A program made the translations under genes and the position numbers. DNA of 51,909 nucleotides from Chara braunii. Lineage: Eukaryota > Streptophyta > Charophyceae > Charales > Characeae. Location of the stretch: contig BFEA01000017.1 in the NCBI GenBank assembly GCA_003427395.1, forward strand, positions 3,925,541-3,977,449, given 5' to 3'. The notes beneath the pieces are model-generated. The model was not told the DNA's origin and made no database searches. It was given only the letters and a program-made list of their open reading frames with translations. Positions 12,147 to 24,149 of the stretch are shown piece after piece; within the stretch, counting starts at the first letter, position 1; each line of letters begins with the position of its first letter.

Positions 12147-12546
12147 TCCTGCTTTTATCAACACATACTACTAAAGGTTAGTCGCCCTCGCCGTGACACT
12201 TAGTGTTTCGATGCGGGGCTCGGGTTCGTTGTTTGTTTAGAGTTCGGAATGGCGAGTTCGGCGTCCTCTGAGGTTCGCTTAGTGTTTGATGCGGGCCTAT
12301 TGGTGTGGGGGTGTTCTTTGTCTAGATTCAGCCGCCCCTGTGGGTCCTTCCGTTGGCCTGCATTTGGTCTCGTTTTGGGCCTGGTGCATCCGATGTGTTT
12401 TCTGGTGAGCCGCTTTTGTTTGTCATGGCGCGGTGTCTGCCCTTGCTCGAGCTTGGAGATCTGGAAAACAAAAAGTTGCAAAAGTTGACGGCTGGTCCGG
12501 CGGTTTTAACTGGTCGTCTTCCCGGTGAAGGTGCGTCTTCTTTGCG

Positions 12547-12631
12547 GTGCTCGCCATCCGCCAAAATCGTGAATGAATCTGGATATACAAACTGCCACGA
12601 TGCATGCTCGCTGTTGGCGGATGGCGAGTAC
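12547..12631. other. Large imperfect hairpin
   Basis: Arms 12547-12564 (gtgctcgccatccgccaa) and 12614-12631 pair over 18 bp with one G-T. An inner 6-bp stem (atcgtg/cacgat, 12566-12571 and 12596-12601) stacks asymmetrically. I cannot assign it to an RNA family. Confidence 0.7.
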
Positions 12632-15439
12632 AGCTAGGCTCTTGCTTGCTTTGTTTGCTTGGTGGTGAACTGTCAGGGCGTTAGCATTTGTGTTGTCCGG
12701 TGTTTTCCTGACGGCGGGATTGTGATGATGACTTCCGGAAGGGCTTGCATCGGGCCCTCTTGACCTGCCCGCCGTGGGTTGGGGTGATTGTGGGCCTTGC
12801 TTCCCTGCATAACATTGTGCACGCATTTGGACTCTTTGTGGGGCTGTTGCGTCGGACCTGTCACGCGATGTATCTGGCTCATCTTCTGTGCCGGTGGCCG
12901 GTTACTGTCCTCTTCGTTGCTTGGGTTGGAATCAAATTCCCGATGACCGAAGTTTTGCGGTGACTACGGTAACTGTCAGCCCTACACAACCAACTCCACA
13001 GATGACAGCGCTTAGGGCTGCGCTGACCCGTCGTTATGCAGGGAGTATACTGCTGCCTTGGCTAAGAATTCAGATGCTCAACTGACAGTTGCGATACCTC
13101 TGCTTCGAACAAGTGTATCAATAGCCTGCTAGGCAGCTCCAGTGGATTCACCGGAATCCTTGCTCGCACAAACGTTGCCTCTGGTAACTGGGTCAGACAA
13201 CAATCCAACGGTTCAACTCGTTACCGGCATCTGTTCGGCTCGCGATTCGGTGGATCATTGTCGCCGTGAGTCTCTGGTCAGGATCTCCTTCCATATCGCC
13301 CCAGTGTCGAATGCTTTGTGATCATTACATCGTTCTACGCGGTGCTTTTTGTTGGGACTGGTCGACCAAAAATCTATTGTGGTTCTTCGACTGAGGTTGG
13401 CTTCTGTGTCAGTCGTCTTTTCGAAACTTTTATGGTTCCTCGTGCTCTCATTGGACTTTTGTAAGGAGGCATCCTGTGTACGTATTTTGGGATCACATTG
13501 CTGCGTTGCAACAGTTGGTCGCCTTTCCTAATTTCTCGCATTCGGCATGTATCGTTTTTTCAGTGTGTAACTCACGCGTGTCATTTGCCATGCCTGTCCA
13601 TCTATGTCAGCAAGTTCTTCCCACGTCACGGTGACCTGAATAACCATTGCTCTTGCCTCACTTCGTACATATAAACGACTTGTACAAGCTTCTCCAAATT
13701 ACACCGTTTACAAATGGGTGTGGAACTTCCCGATCTATACACACGGGTGTCACATCAGATCACCATGCCATGTCGAATGCCTCTCTTGTGTGTTTTCGCC
13801 TCATCGTCACTGCTTTTCCTTTGTTATGAGGTATTTTTGACAGCTCTCCGTGGGATGTCCATCTCATGTGTTTCCTTTGTTATGAGCTGTGTTTGACATC
13901 TCGCTTTGCATCATGTGTTTTCGCCTCATTTGCCACTTGGACACACTAAAATGCTCTGGATATCCATCTGCATTTTCGTGAAACTGGCAATGCAACTTCT
14001 GTCTCCTCAACTTGCCCTCGCACCCTTTCTTCAACTCTCCCAATATTCCCACTTCCAAAACCAGTGTGTCTACCCTCGACAACCAAGCCATCATTTCTAC
14101 CTTGCCTTACTTTTGCCGTATTCCTCAGTGTCTGCCCTCCGCCATAGAACCAATGACTTCTATATATATGTAAATGATTTATGTATACATAAACAAACAT
14201 ACGTACAGAGAGTCAGAGAGAGGGAGAGAGGGAGACAACAGACTGTTAATACCTCCCTTCTCAGATCCAATTCGATGCAAACACTTTTCTGAGTACTGCT
14301 TTCCTGCTATGCGTTTTTCAACTTCATTTTTTGATTAAATTCACAGCTCGCACTTTAATCGATTGACAATTGACAGGCTGCCACTATTTAAACCTCCTTC
14401 TCACCCTCCAATTGTTACAAACCATCATGTCCTCCATGTACGCCTCAAGACACGTCCATACAACTTCCTCTCCTGCTGGGAAGGTTTTCACCTTCCGCAA
14501 ATTCGCATGTTACTTCCACCCTTGAAAAACAAATGCTTCCGTATGTTTGACAAAGGTCCCCTGTGTTCCTGGACTGCCTTACTCTTACGCATCTTTCTAT
14601 TTCCAGCTGTTTTCCCTGTACACTGCACTCCATGCACCTGTTCCTCGCGACTCTTTTCTGGTACTCGAAACATATTCCTGTCGCCAAAGATACTGATGTT
14701 TCTCTTCCCCAACCCTTTGAGCCGCTGGCAGGCCAATCACTCTTAACAGTACAAGATAGAAAATAGGGTTGGTGGTGTAACAACTCGTCGACCGATGGTC
14801 TAACAGAACAAAATCATACTGCATTTTCTGGCACGGTCAATTCGATGATGATACCCCACCGCTGCTTCCCTTGATAATATTGGGGGGAGAAAAAAAAAAC
14901 GCCCGTGCACTGGGGCCTGAGCGGTGGAGTCAGGGCATACTCAGCTGAGCAATTTGCTGGGCCCTTCTCCCCTCTATTACAGACCAGCCTGGATCGAGGT
15001 GACTTCGATTGCGTCCGCAGCTAACTTGAAAAGTCCCATGACGACTCCGCAGCTAACTTATCAAGTCCCATGACGTTTGCCTTTTTCTTTAAGGCCCGAG
15101 CTGGATGCGCCTGTCCGGATTTACGACCGTAAGTGTGGCCCTTTCTGCATGACTCACCAAAAATGTGAAATCGAAATGAATCTTCCACTACAAGGTCCGA
15201 AGATGCACTGCCGTATCTTTCTTCTTCTGTGAATTTGGTGAGTGGTGTGTTGAGGCTTGTGCCCGGCAGAAACAAATGGGAAAATTCAGCCCCTGGATCG
15301 CCAGTGGCCCTGTTTCTCTTGGTGAGTCATGATCAATGTTGTTTTTCTCACTGTGGACATGTCTGACCTTATGCTACTGTCTATTCCACCCTCAGCTTCT
15401 CACGACCCTCTTCTCTACGGGATGCTACTCTTGTCGAGT

Positions 15440-15745
15440 TCCAACTCAACGCTACACTATTCTGTACTCTATAACCTGCAGTACTCTCTACTCTACACCA
15501 AACTGTACTCTACTCTGCTCTCTACCCTCTACTACTGTCAACTCTTTTCTTTGCTGTCTGCTCTCTACTGCTATGTACACTGTGTCTACACTTAACGCTG
15601 TCTACTCCGATCTACCCTACTCTCTACTCTCTACTCTCTATGTCACTCTATTGTACTCTACTCTATATTCCACTCTACTCTCTGCTGAGTCTACTCTTCT
15701 CTCGATGCACTGTAATCTCTACTCTAAGCTACTCTCTATTGTCAG
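15440..15745. repeat. Degenerate CTCTA-type simple repeat
   Basis: About 300 bp of tactctactct, with many substitutions. The ORFs through it are artefacts of composition. Confidence 0.85.
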
Positions 15746-15909
15746 CTACTCGCAGCTCTCATACCTACTGAATGGAACCCTTTCTGTGGCGGGCGGAGCT
15801 GCGCTGGCTAATCTTGTAGTTGCTGTTTCTATAATGACTCTCTCTTCCTGTGACCGAAGAGGCATATAATAGCTTCCTCTTCCTGTGTCCGAAGAGGCAC
15901 ACACCGACT

Positions 15910-15911
<2 letters not shown>

Positions 15912-15970
<59 letters not shown>
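15912..15970. repeat. (GA)n microsatellite
   Basis: A near-pure GA run about 110 bp upstream of exon C. Confidence 0.95.
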
Positions 15971-15973
<3 letters not shown>

Positions 15974-16061
15974 ATAGCATGTACATGAGATAACAAGGAA
16001 AGTCCTAGTGTGAGAATGACGTTAGCACATACAAGGCGTATTAAGATTTTGACAGCTATGA

Positions 16062-16238
<177 letters not shown>

Positions 16239-17624
16239 TGATTTTTGTGGTCTTGTCAATGGGAGTGTTATGGGACAGCCCGGAAACGTGCAGCTTTTGT
16301 GCGAGGCCTTGTTTCTTCCCTGAGTTGCTCGAGGTAGTGGGCGTAGGTTGCTGTAGTACATGAAAGGTGGAAAATGACAGAAAACTGGTTGGTGATATCT
16401 TCGTGCACTTATAAGAAGCTGCTCCAATGGTCATCCATTATTGATGGAGACCCCCCTGTTTATTCTTGTTCTTAAAGCACGTGAGGGTCCCTCATTTCTG
16501 GGCGAGGCGAACTGTGAGGATGAAGTCTGTTCTGCCACCATCTCCGCTCACCTGTCATTCTGTGCATATTTGGTTGGATCTGCTATGAAACAAGTAGTAA
16601 CCCAGATCTGGTGCATCAGCTTACACCAAAAGCATCACATTCCTACTTTCTTGCAAAATGATGGGTGAAATGCACACTAGCAATAGTTTGGCACCTGATC
16701 GTGTTTCCATGGTGATGACATCTCAGCATGTTATCGGATTAATGCATGTGGGGAGAGGGACTGAGGTGGGAGGTGGAGGTTTCTTTTCACATATTTGAAG
16801 GACTCACTGCCTTTTACTTGTACGGGTGAAGTAACTTGACAGCCCGTGGCATTTGCAATGTGAAAGGGTTTCTGGTTGTCGTCATGGTGCTCATGGAAAA
16901 GATACATATGAATGTAAGGGCTGTGGAGGTTTTCACGGCGTGCCAACTTGATTGATGGTGCGAGCAAGGGTCGGCAAGAGTGGAGAAGTGTGAGCATGTA
17001 GAATCACACTTGGGAGGGTAGGCAGAGCGGGTTATGACGCCGAACCTCTGGTGAGAGGTCAGATTCAACTCTTAGCGCTTATTTGCTCTATTGCTGAACT
17101 AGTTGCCATTCTAGAAGAGTCGTGGTTGCTCTCAAAAGATGTAGTCTCCAGGGCCGTACTCAGATAAGGACTTGAGCTCTTCTTGGACTGAGCTCGGTGT
17201 GATCCATTTCAGAAAGTCCTGTAGTACGAGAATGGGCTGTGTGTAAGCGACTGCGACAGCATCGTAGTATGTGTGGTTGGCACCTCTAGAGAAAGAGTTT
17301 ATGTCATGCTGAAGGTGGCCAATGGGAACAGCACCCCTATTAGGATAAGCCTGCTAAAGATGTAGATCAAGTCGCAAGCTTTGCATGTGAGGTGGTTGTG
17401 GTTTCAAGTGATGTTGTGACGAGGACTTCGAATATGTCAACCTCTTCGCAACCGCATCCGTTGCCTCCCTAAGCTGGTTGAGAGAAGAGATGCTCTGCCA
17501 AATAAAAACAGGTTCCTCTGGTGGTCATGGAAAAGTTGGTTCATGCTGCACTGTTTTGGAAAAGCGTATTCTTATGCATGCTATCTGCACCTCCAAGAGA
17601 GTCTTGGAGAGAGAGAGAAAGATG

Positions 17625-17636
17625 TGTGTGTGTGTG

Positions 17637-17726
<90 letters not shown>
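17625..17726. repeat. (GT)n(GA)n microsatellite
   Basis: GT run followed by a GA run that ends directly in the N gap. Confidence 0.95.
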
Positions 17727-17791
17727 NNNNNNNNNNNNNNNNNNNNNNNNNNNNNNNNNNNNNNNNNNNNNNNNNNNNNNNNNNNNNNNNN
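17727..17791. other. Assembly gap (65 N)
   Basis: Unknown bases between a GA microsatellite and a 54-bp duplication. Confidence 1.
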
Positions 17792-17899
17792 GTCGGAGAG
17801 GTCTGTGCTTTTCATGTTGAAACTGACTGTACATATATGGAGCGGGTCGGAGAGGTCTGTGCTTTTCATGTTGAAACTGACTGTACGTATATCAGATTA
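17792..17899. repeat. 54-bp direct repeat x2
   Basis: Units start at 17792 and 17846 with gtcggagaggtctgtgcttt. Because it sits against the gap, a gap-edge assembly duplicate is possible. Confidence 0.85.
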
Positions 17900-18752
17900 A
17901 CTTGCAGATTATAGTGCGGAGCAGTGGAACCCATGTATTGGTTTTCCTGTGTCATTTGATTGTGTTGGATGTTGCAGACAGGCGTTGTGTCTACGCTGTT
18001 TTTCTTGAGGGAATATTTGACAGTTGGTATGAGCTTCGTTACGCAAAATGAGATCACAAACTATTACTCCCGTCTTTTCTATGTAGTCGATGTCTCTCTT
18101 CTGGTCTAATATGCATCCGAACGGTGGAGGAGTGACAACTGTTTCTACCGTTGTTTTGTGAAAATGGGATGTAAAGAAATTAAACTGTATCGCATCTCTC
18201 AAGATATGGCTATCATGCTGGGAGGCTTTCAGAAAATAGCGTAGACAGTGGTTCCTTCAAAGGTTCTCGCTTTGGCGGCCCTGCTTCGTGAGCCCATTTC
18301 TGATTCTTCTGAACCCTTTTCTTCTGGTTATGCTTCCCCTTTTTGTTCCTTTTCTGTATGTTTCCTGGTCTTCTTTGCTCTGTTTTTTCTCCTGCGGATA
18401 CCGTCACACTCTCTCCTTGCGAAATCCCTTTTCAATCCTTGCGTGCTCTCTTTTGATGTGGCACTGTTGCTTTCGTAATGTAGTACACTGCCTGGATTGT
18501 GGTGGACCTGGCCGACCTATCATCATGGTTAACATGACATGGGCGGAAAGAACAGAATCAAGCTGATTTGATCCTGGTGGTGGAAGTTGCGGGGCTTGAT
18601 AAGGGATGGTGGTGGTACTTTCAGCGAGGTATATAGGAGCGGATTGCTGTATCAGTGCTGTAAGCTGTGATTTGAGGTTTCAATTCATGTTGCAGTGGTG
18701 AAACACAGGTGGATTTACAATCCCTTTGCGATCCCGGCTTATTATGTCACAG

Positions 18753-18938
18753 GGTGGCATTTACACTCTACCGGCACATCTCTCACAGGGGGCAAAGGAT
18801 TTGATTCCAAAGATGTTGGTTGTTGACCCCATGAAACGTGCAACAATAGCCGACATACGACAACACCCGTGGTTTCAAGCTCATCTACCACGGTATCTTG
18901 CAGTTCCAGCACCAGATGCTGCACAGCAGGCCCAGAAG
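18753..18938 (+). CDS. SnRK1: SnRK1 exon D: end of kinase domain and linker
   Basis: Sixty-two phase-0 codons from GGIYTLPAHLSQGAKDLIPK to DAAQQAQK. It contains the end of the kinase C-lobe with the MLVVDPMKRATI motif and the Arg of subdomain XI, the RQHPWFQ segment that closes the kinase domain, and the linker (HLPRYLAVPAPD) that leads into the UBA domain. The acceptor is tgtcacag and the donor aag|gtatgt. The following intron is 12.4 kb, the longest in the window. Confidence 0.97.
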
Positions 18939-19443
18939 GTATGTGGTTGATCTCCACTGGACAACAGAATTTGTGGCTTTCCCCCCAAGCATGTGTGTAA
19001 TGCCCTTCAGTTTTATTGTGCTGGTGTGCAAATGTAGTGGTTTGTTTCTCTATAATGGTTGTGTGTGCAAGAAGAGAGGAACCGTGTGGGGAATCCTACG
19101 GAATGCGGTCCTCACAAATGTTGAAAACAGTTTGCTCTGGTCGGTTGCAAAGCTGCAATGTGTTTCAAAGTCTCTCTGGTTATGACCCAGCGATGCCAAA
19201 TAAGCACAGAAAAGTGGGCAGTTGTCCCTGTTTGCAAGCAACACAGGTCGAATTGAGTCTAGGGAAATGGGTAGATGCTGCTGTCTTCTCCATGATGGAA
19301 TGCCCGAGCGTCATGGGCATATCGAAGCCTAGTAGTCATGGCACCCTGTCATTCCATTCATCAAAGATGCTACTGGCTTCCTCTGGTGGTGTCCCTCCTC
19401 CCATATGATCCTTGGCCACTGCTAGATGGATGTGCGGAAACTA

Positions 19444-20083
19444 CCGTCTTCACCCGAAAATAACACGCCCGGGCGCTGTAAACGAATATAACGCCCGGAG
19501 GGCATTATATTCGTTTACGACGCCCGGGCATTATATTCGGTAAATCGGTGGCAACTTCGGTGGGGCCCCAAAATTTTGAAAAAAAAAAGATGAAATAAAA
19601 AAGTTCTGTAAAAAAAGTATGTTGTCCAGAATTGCTATGCAACCAACTTTTGGCTGAGGGTCACTTCAGAATTCCTCATAAATTCGGAAAAAAAAAAGAA
19701 AAAAAATCTGCAAGGAGGGTACACTCTTACCACCACCCTTTCAGCCCACACGTGTTGTTTCAAAACAATAAAAGAAGGCAAAAAGTCAAACCAAATCATA
19801 CCCCTTGGAAGTCAAAACCCCCTTCAACCCCCTTTAAAACCCATGTATACTCCCCCTCCCCCCTTTAAAACCCATGTATACTGCCTTTTCAAGGCACTCT
19901 GCCCATGACATATTCGAATATAACGCCCGGGCATTATGTTCGAATATAACACCCGGGCTGTTGTATTTGAATATAACAGCTGGCCCTTATATTTGAAGGG
20001 GCGTTCTATTCGAAAAACTATGATTTATTTTTTCAAGGGTAAGTTGAATATAACGCCCCGGTGTTATTTTCTGGTGAAGATGG
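19444..20083. mobile_element. TA-flanked TIR element (CCGTCTTC family), long copy
   Basis: A 640-bp element with ends CCGTCTTCACCCGAAAATAA and, at the right, the inverted TTATTTTCTGGTGAAGATGG, flanked by TA. Inside are repeated cgaatataacgcccgggc motifs in both orientations and a 19-bp-arm hairpin at 19479-19519. A duplicated ccctttaaaacccatgtata (19829 and 19861) and a tttggctgagggtcact fragment suggest a nested insertion. No transposase is encoded. Confidence 0.75.
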
Positions 20084-20882
20084 TAGGCCTGGTGTATGGT
20101 TCCGCACCCAGTCTGTCTCTCAGTCTAGTAACCTCAGAGCTTGAGAAATTACGAAGAGATGGACTCTCCTCCCTCTTATGTTCGGACCTCCAGGCTATGT
20201 TAGTCTCCTTGCGAATGAGGCAATACGTACATTGGAGTGATCTTGTGACCTACCTAACGTGGTGGTGATAGGACTGGTATTTACAGCCAGGAGAGACAAC
20301 ATAGGTTGCTACGGTGCCTGGGCAGAAAGCTCACTCGGGGCATTTTCATTCTGACGTCTTAGACCACCAATGCATGTGGTCGAGCTACCAGTGCAGGGGG
20401 GCCCCAGTCATCGGTTGGTTCTGTCTAATGGCCAATTGCTTCAGCTCAGGGGTGCGATCACTTTCGGAGTGTTACTGAAAAGGAATAATTGGTAAACAAG
20501 TTAAAACAACAGTAGGGAAGAGTCGTGGAAAGTTGCGAGTGTGGCACACATTTTTTTGGATTTAAACTTCAAAGGGATATCCAATGGTAAGAGTGTAAAA
20601 CAGGACTGCTTCGAATTCCAGATAGTATCATATTCGACAATGTCGTCTGGCCAGCAGGTCCAGCATATCCAACCCCTCTATTGCCATGCACAGAGTCTTG
20701 CGCTTTGTCTGATAGACTTGTGTCGGCAAGGCTTTTTTTAAATTCTGTTTGTGAATTGCTTGCAGAGATTTCTGCGAAGAACCTTTGCAGGATCGTGTTC
20801 GCTGCGAATGGTTGACATGGTGGTATTTGGATTGCAGACTTTGCTACTGAGTACTTCCTGCAGGTGTTCCACACACCTGCGA

Positions 20883-20986
20883 CCGTTTTCCCCCGAACAC
20901 AACAGACCCCGATAATGAGTGTATACAGACTATGTTTCCGTCCCGATACAGTCAAATGAGATTGTGTTCTATTGGGGGGAAGACGG
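20883..20986. mobile_element. TA-flanked MITE (CCGTCTTC family), ~104 bp
   Basis: Left end CCGTTTTCCCCCGAACACAA, right end inverted TTGTGTTCTATTGGGGGGAA then GACGG|TA. The length agrees with the copies at 24896 and 25447; the left flanking dinucleotide is GA instead of TA. Confidence 0.65.
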
Positions 20987-21720
20987 TAGTGGCTATTCTG
21001 CATCCATCAAGAACTGACAATCTAGTTGTTGGTATAGCATTCCTTGTCTTTCAGGCATTCCTGTCGATGTGCGACCCTGTACCACCACCTTCCTCTGAAA
21101 CTTTCTTTGGTATAATGAAGAGGCGGTGACCTCGATCCCCTGGCCTGGCAGGGACCGATTCAATTTGTTCAGATGCAGAAGCAGGTTTGGCGATTAGGTT
21201 CTGCCGTACTGTTAGTTTAATGAGCATTATGAAGCAACTAATTATCAAGATTGACTGAGGTCAATATAGATGCTTCTGTGGTGATCAGATGCATTCACAT
21301 CATTCCTGAGCTGCTCGACCGTCTTCCCCTGGAGTGACCTTTGGATAGTGACTGTCTGACACTTGACCTGTTGTCGACATCGTTGAGGGGTCCAGCACAA
21401 TATAGGTGGTGGTCCATTTGTGAAAATATGAGGGCTTGTGTTGCAGGAATATTTTGGGCCCCTGACACCCTGTGAGAAAACCCATGCCCATATTATCATG
21501 ACATGGATTTTTTTTTCTGCTGTCTGAACTTTCATTTCTATTTTCTTAGTGACCCTTCGATTCTGCGCAGATGCTTGCACTGTCTTTGCCAGTGTCCGTG
21601 TGCAATTACGGTGGATGCGGATTTGCGATCGTCCTTTTGGGCATCTGCATATGGTGTCATCCCTGAACCTCACAAAGTGCCAACGGTAGTGCCAATTGTT
21701 TTCCTGTTTTGACTCCCTTT

Positions 21721-22028
21721 ATATATATATATCCCACTACCTACCTACCTACTCGCAGCTTAGCAATCCACTACAGGGTTTTTTCGTGTCCAAGGTAGGA
21801 AATCTCTCCAAGGTATTGCTCTGTGCGGGGAGCAGTACCCAAGCTTCTAACACCGGGCGCGAGCTGGAAAGTGCAAATGGTCGCTTCCCAGCCAGCCAGG
21901 AGGCCCAAGCCAATTATCTCCGCTGGAGAACCCGAAGCGCATCACGGGAGGTTGTGGGGATAGAATGGATGACGTGGGGAATCAAACCCAGGACCTCCTG
22001 CAAACCACTTCCGTGCTAAACCAACTGA
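21721..22028 (-). mobile_element. tRNA-derived SINE (family A), copy 2
   Basis: A 308-bp minus-strand SINE with A box TCAGTTGGTTTAGCA and B box GGGTTTGATTCC at its right end and an (AT)n tail at its left end. It is flanked by gactcccttt at 21711-21720 and 22029-22038. The empty site is seen in the duplicate copy near 24270. Confidence 0.85.
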
Positions 22029-22145
22029 GACTCCCTTTTTGTTTTGCTTCGGGTGAGAACCTCAGAAAGTGCCGGCAGCAGTGGCGATCGTTGCCCTGTT
22101 CCAATGTCTCTGTTTTACTACATGTTAGAATAGTGGCGGCTGATC

Positions 22146-22281
22146 TTCTCCCTCAGAAAGTGCTTCCGTTAAAATTGGAACCATACAGAGAAGATTAGCA
22201 TGGCCCCTACGCAAGAATGACACGGATAAATCGAGAAATGGTCCAAAATTTTTAAATAAGAAAGAAAAAGAAAAAGAAAAA
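22146..22281 (+). pseudogene. U6 snRNA retrocopy with target-site duplication
   Basis: A near-complete U6 (about 22148-22253) has TTAAAATTGGAACCATACAG, then AGAAGATTAGCATGGCCCC, GCAAGAATGACAC and ATAAATCGAGAAATGGTCC, which is the plant-type 3' end. The 5' hairpin is altered. An A-rich tail (22254-22281) follows. The whole is bracketed by a perfect 19-bp repeat, agaatagtggcggctgatc (22127-22145 and 22282-22300). This is an RNA-templated copy inserted by LINE-type machinery. No U6 promoter is seen. Confidence 0.93.
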
Positions 22282-23386
22282 AGAATAGTGGCGGCTGATC
22301 GTCTCGATCGGGTCCTCTGGCTAAACCACATCTGGGCACCTTTGCTGGTAGTTGCAGGACTGTTTTGTTCAGGGACATTGTTCTAGGAAATGATAGTCCT
22401 CTTGTTGAAGGAGGAGAGTATATGATTGCCACGTAGCACATGTAGAATTTCATCATTACCATTGATTGGAACTCAGTTCTACAATTGCTATTGTCAGAAC
22501 GGATCAGGACATCCTTGCTTCCACGTGCAGGTCACGAATACGGCCCATTTGCACGCTCAGGTGCATTCTAGCAATGTCTTTGTGGAATCTTAGACATGAT
22601 CGTTGCCAGTTGTTTCCTCACCCTGGCATTGAAGCCATCTGTGTGGTTCACTCCATCGTCGTTGCAAGTCGTTATTGCAGTCTTCGCTTTGGTGCATTGC
22701 TTGAGTGCCATTACCTGCATAATGGAAACATTTCGAGAGTGGAATTCAGGCCGTCAGGACACCTCTTGGAGATCTGGGTCCCATGGCTACCTCCAATATG
22801 TCTTCTCTCCTTCTCGCCCCGGCCCCCGCGGCCCCTCTCCTCAGAACAACTGTATTTCATTTAGGCATTGGGAATTGACAGTTAGTGGTTGGGCGCGCCA
22901 CTGGGCTAGGAATCATGCTTGCAAAACACTTCGCTCACAGAGGTATTGTCCGACTGAATGCAAAGGTATTACCGAGCTCAAGTAATGTTTTGCTTGGAAA
23001 GTATTTGCTCTCCTCGCACTCTTTTGTTGTCCTCTCTATTATGGTTAAGTAGTGCTAGGATTGTTGATCTATGAGATTCTAGGGGATATGGTAGGGGCTT
23101 CACTCTTGTGTACTCCCCCGAAGGACGAAACGTTCGGCGGGTGGTTATGTGGCATGCTGACAGACAACGGAATCCTCTGTGCTGTACAGCCAGGAGATTT
23201 TGCTTTTAGGGCTGTCTGCAGCGTTGCATAGCTGGCGACCGCCAACCCCAACCGCCGAGTCGAGCCGGCCGTTTTGCAGCCGACCAGTCAGAAAACAGTC
23301 ATCCACTGTTTTTTTTTGTTAATCTGAGTTGAGGCCTGTACTGCGCTTGCAGAGTACAGCCCAAATCCACTGCAAAACTTTTGGGT

Positions 23387-23424
23387 CTGTCTCTTATACA
23401 CATCTAGATGTGTATAAGAGACAG
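23387..23424. other. Nextera mate-pair junction adapter (artefact)
   Basis: An exact 38-nt palindrome: CTGTCTCTTATACACATCT followed by its reverse complement. This is the Tn5 mosaic-end circularisation junction of the Nextera mate-pair kit. Flanks on the two sides do not match each other, so the join itself may be chimeric. Its translation gives the familiar contaminant peptide VSYTHLDVYKRQ. Confidence 0.99.
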
Positions 23425-23714
23425 GGGTATGGGTGTATAGGGGGCGGGTATGGCGTTGTTGGTGAGGTTATTGGGGGTGCCAGACCTTTTTTCTTTTTTT
23501 TTACAGGGTGCCAACAACCCCTGACCAGTAGGTGGTCGGCTGGTCGGCATCCGACCAGTCAAGGGGCACCGACCGCTGGGGTATGCAACACTGGCTGTCT
23601 GTCTGCATGCAGTCTCACTTTTTTTGTTTTTTGTTTTTTGACAAGTAAATGCTAAATAGTAAATACAGTGTCTTCTCCTTATACATGGGGGACAAGCTGT
23701 ATTTGCAACCCTGT

Positions 23715-24075
23715 TTTCTTCTCTCAATCTTGTATCTGCATCACTCTAGCTACCTACCTACAGTAGTCCGACCACAAACCCTACCTTAATCTAGCAACGG
23801 GAATCAAGCTATTGTACGGGTTATGGGTTGCGCCTATCTACCTCCCCCTCCCAGCCTACGTATTCTCTTGGGGTTGAGCCTGTCCCCTCAGGTTGTATCT
23901 AACCCCCAGCATGGGTGGAAAAGGTCATAGTTACCCCGACCAAGACCCACTATAGGGGGCGAGCCGATTATCTCAAGTTGTGACCCCGAAGTACGCAGCA
24001 GGAGGTCGTGGGAAGCCGAATGGATGCTGTGGGAAATCAAACCCATGACCTCCTGAAGACCACTTACGTCTGTGG
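23715..24075 (-). mobile_element. tRNA-derived SINE (family A), copy 3, truncated
   Basis: The body matches the copy at 10833 (gttatgggttgcgcctat, the cccctcaggttg segment) and the B-box region GGTCATGGGTTTGATTTCCC is present, but the A box at the right end is missing or replaced. I found no clear flanking duplication. Confidence 0.75.
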
Positions 24076-24149
24076 TGACGCGTCATCCATTAGGCAAGTT
24101 TGTTTCCAAGCTCATCTCGGACGAGCTGTGACAGGGATCAGAGTTCAGA

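Larger units (their letters stand above)
11780..12165 (+). repeat. Tandem array of ~114-122-bp hammerhead-bearing units
   Basis: Three units, each with a hammerhead-like motif followed by a spacer (catgcttcctcttgtggagt in two of them). Motif starts are 11789, 11903 and 12025, giving periods of 114 and 122. A partial unit without the ribozyme lies near 11573-11630 (ggtcatgctttttttgtgga). The last spacer runs into GT and GA microsatellites (12113-12147). Confidence 0.85.
21590..23225. repeat. Segmental duplication, copy I
   Basis: Matches 24150-24720 in order: gtgtgcaatta...gatttgcgatc, the gagaacctca-agtgcc phrase, the tatttgctctc segment and gtacagccaggagatttt. It is interrupted here by a SINE (21721-22028) and a U6 retrocopy (22146-22281), both absent from copy II. 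Confidence 0.75.

Noticed and set aside
11779-12160. Plant retrozyme with LTRs
   Set aside because: No primer binding site, polypurine tract or ~350-bp LTR is visible; the unit is only 114-122 bp.
12249-12640. Overlapping ORFs after the hammerhead array
   Set aside because: No recognisable family, frames overlap, and part of the sequence is the 18-bp-arm hairpin.
22148-22253. Functional U6 snRNA gene
   Set aside because: The 5' hairpin is altered, target-site duplications and an A tail mark a retrocopy, and no upstream promoter element or TATA box is seen at the expected spacing.
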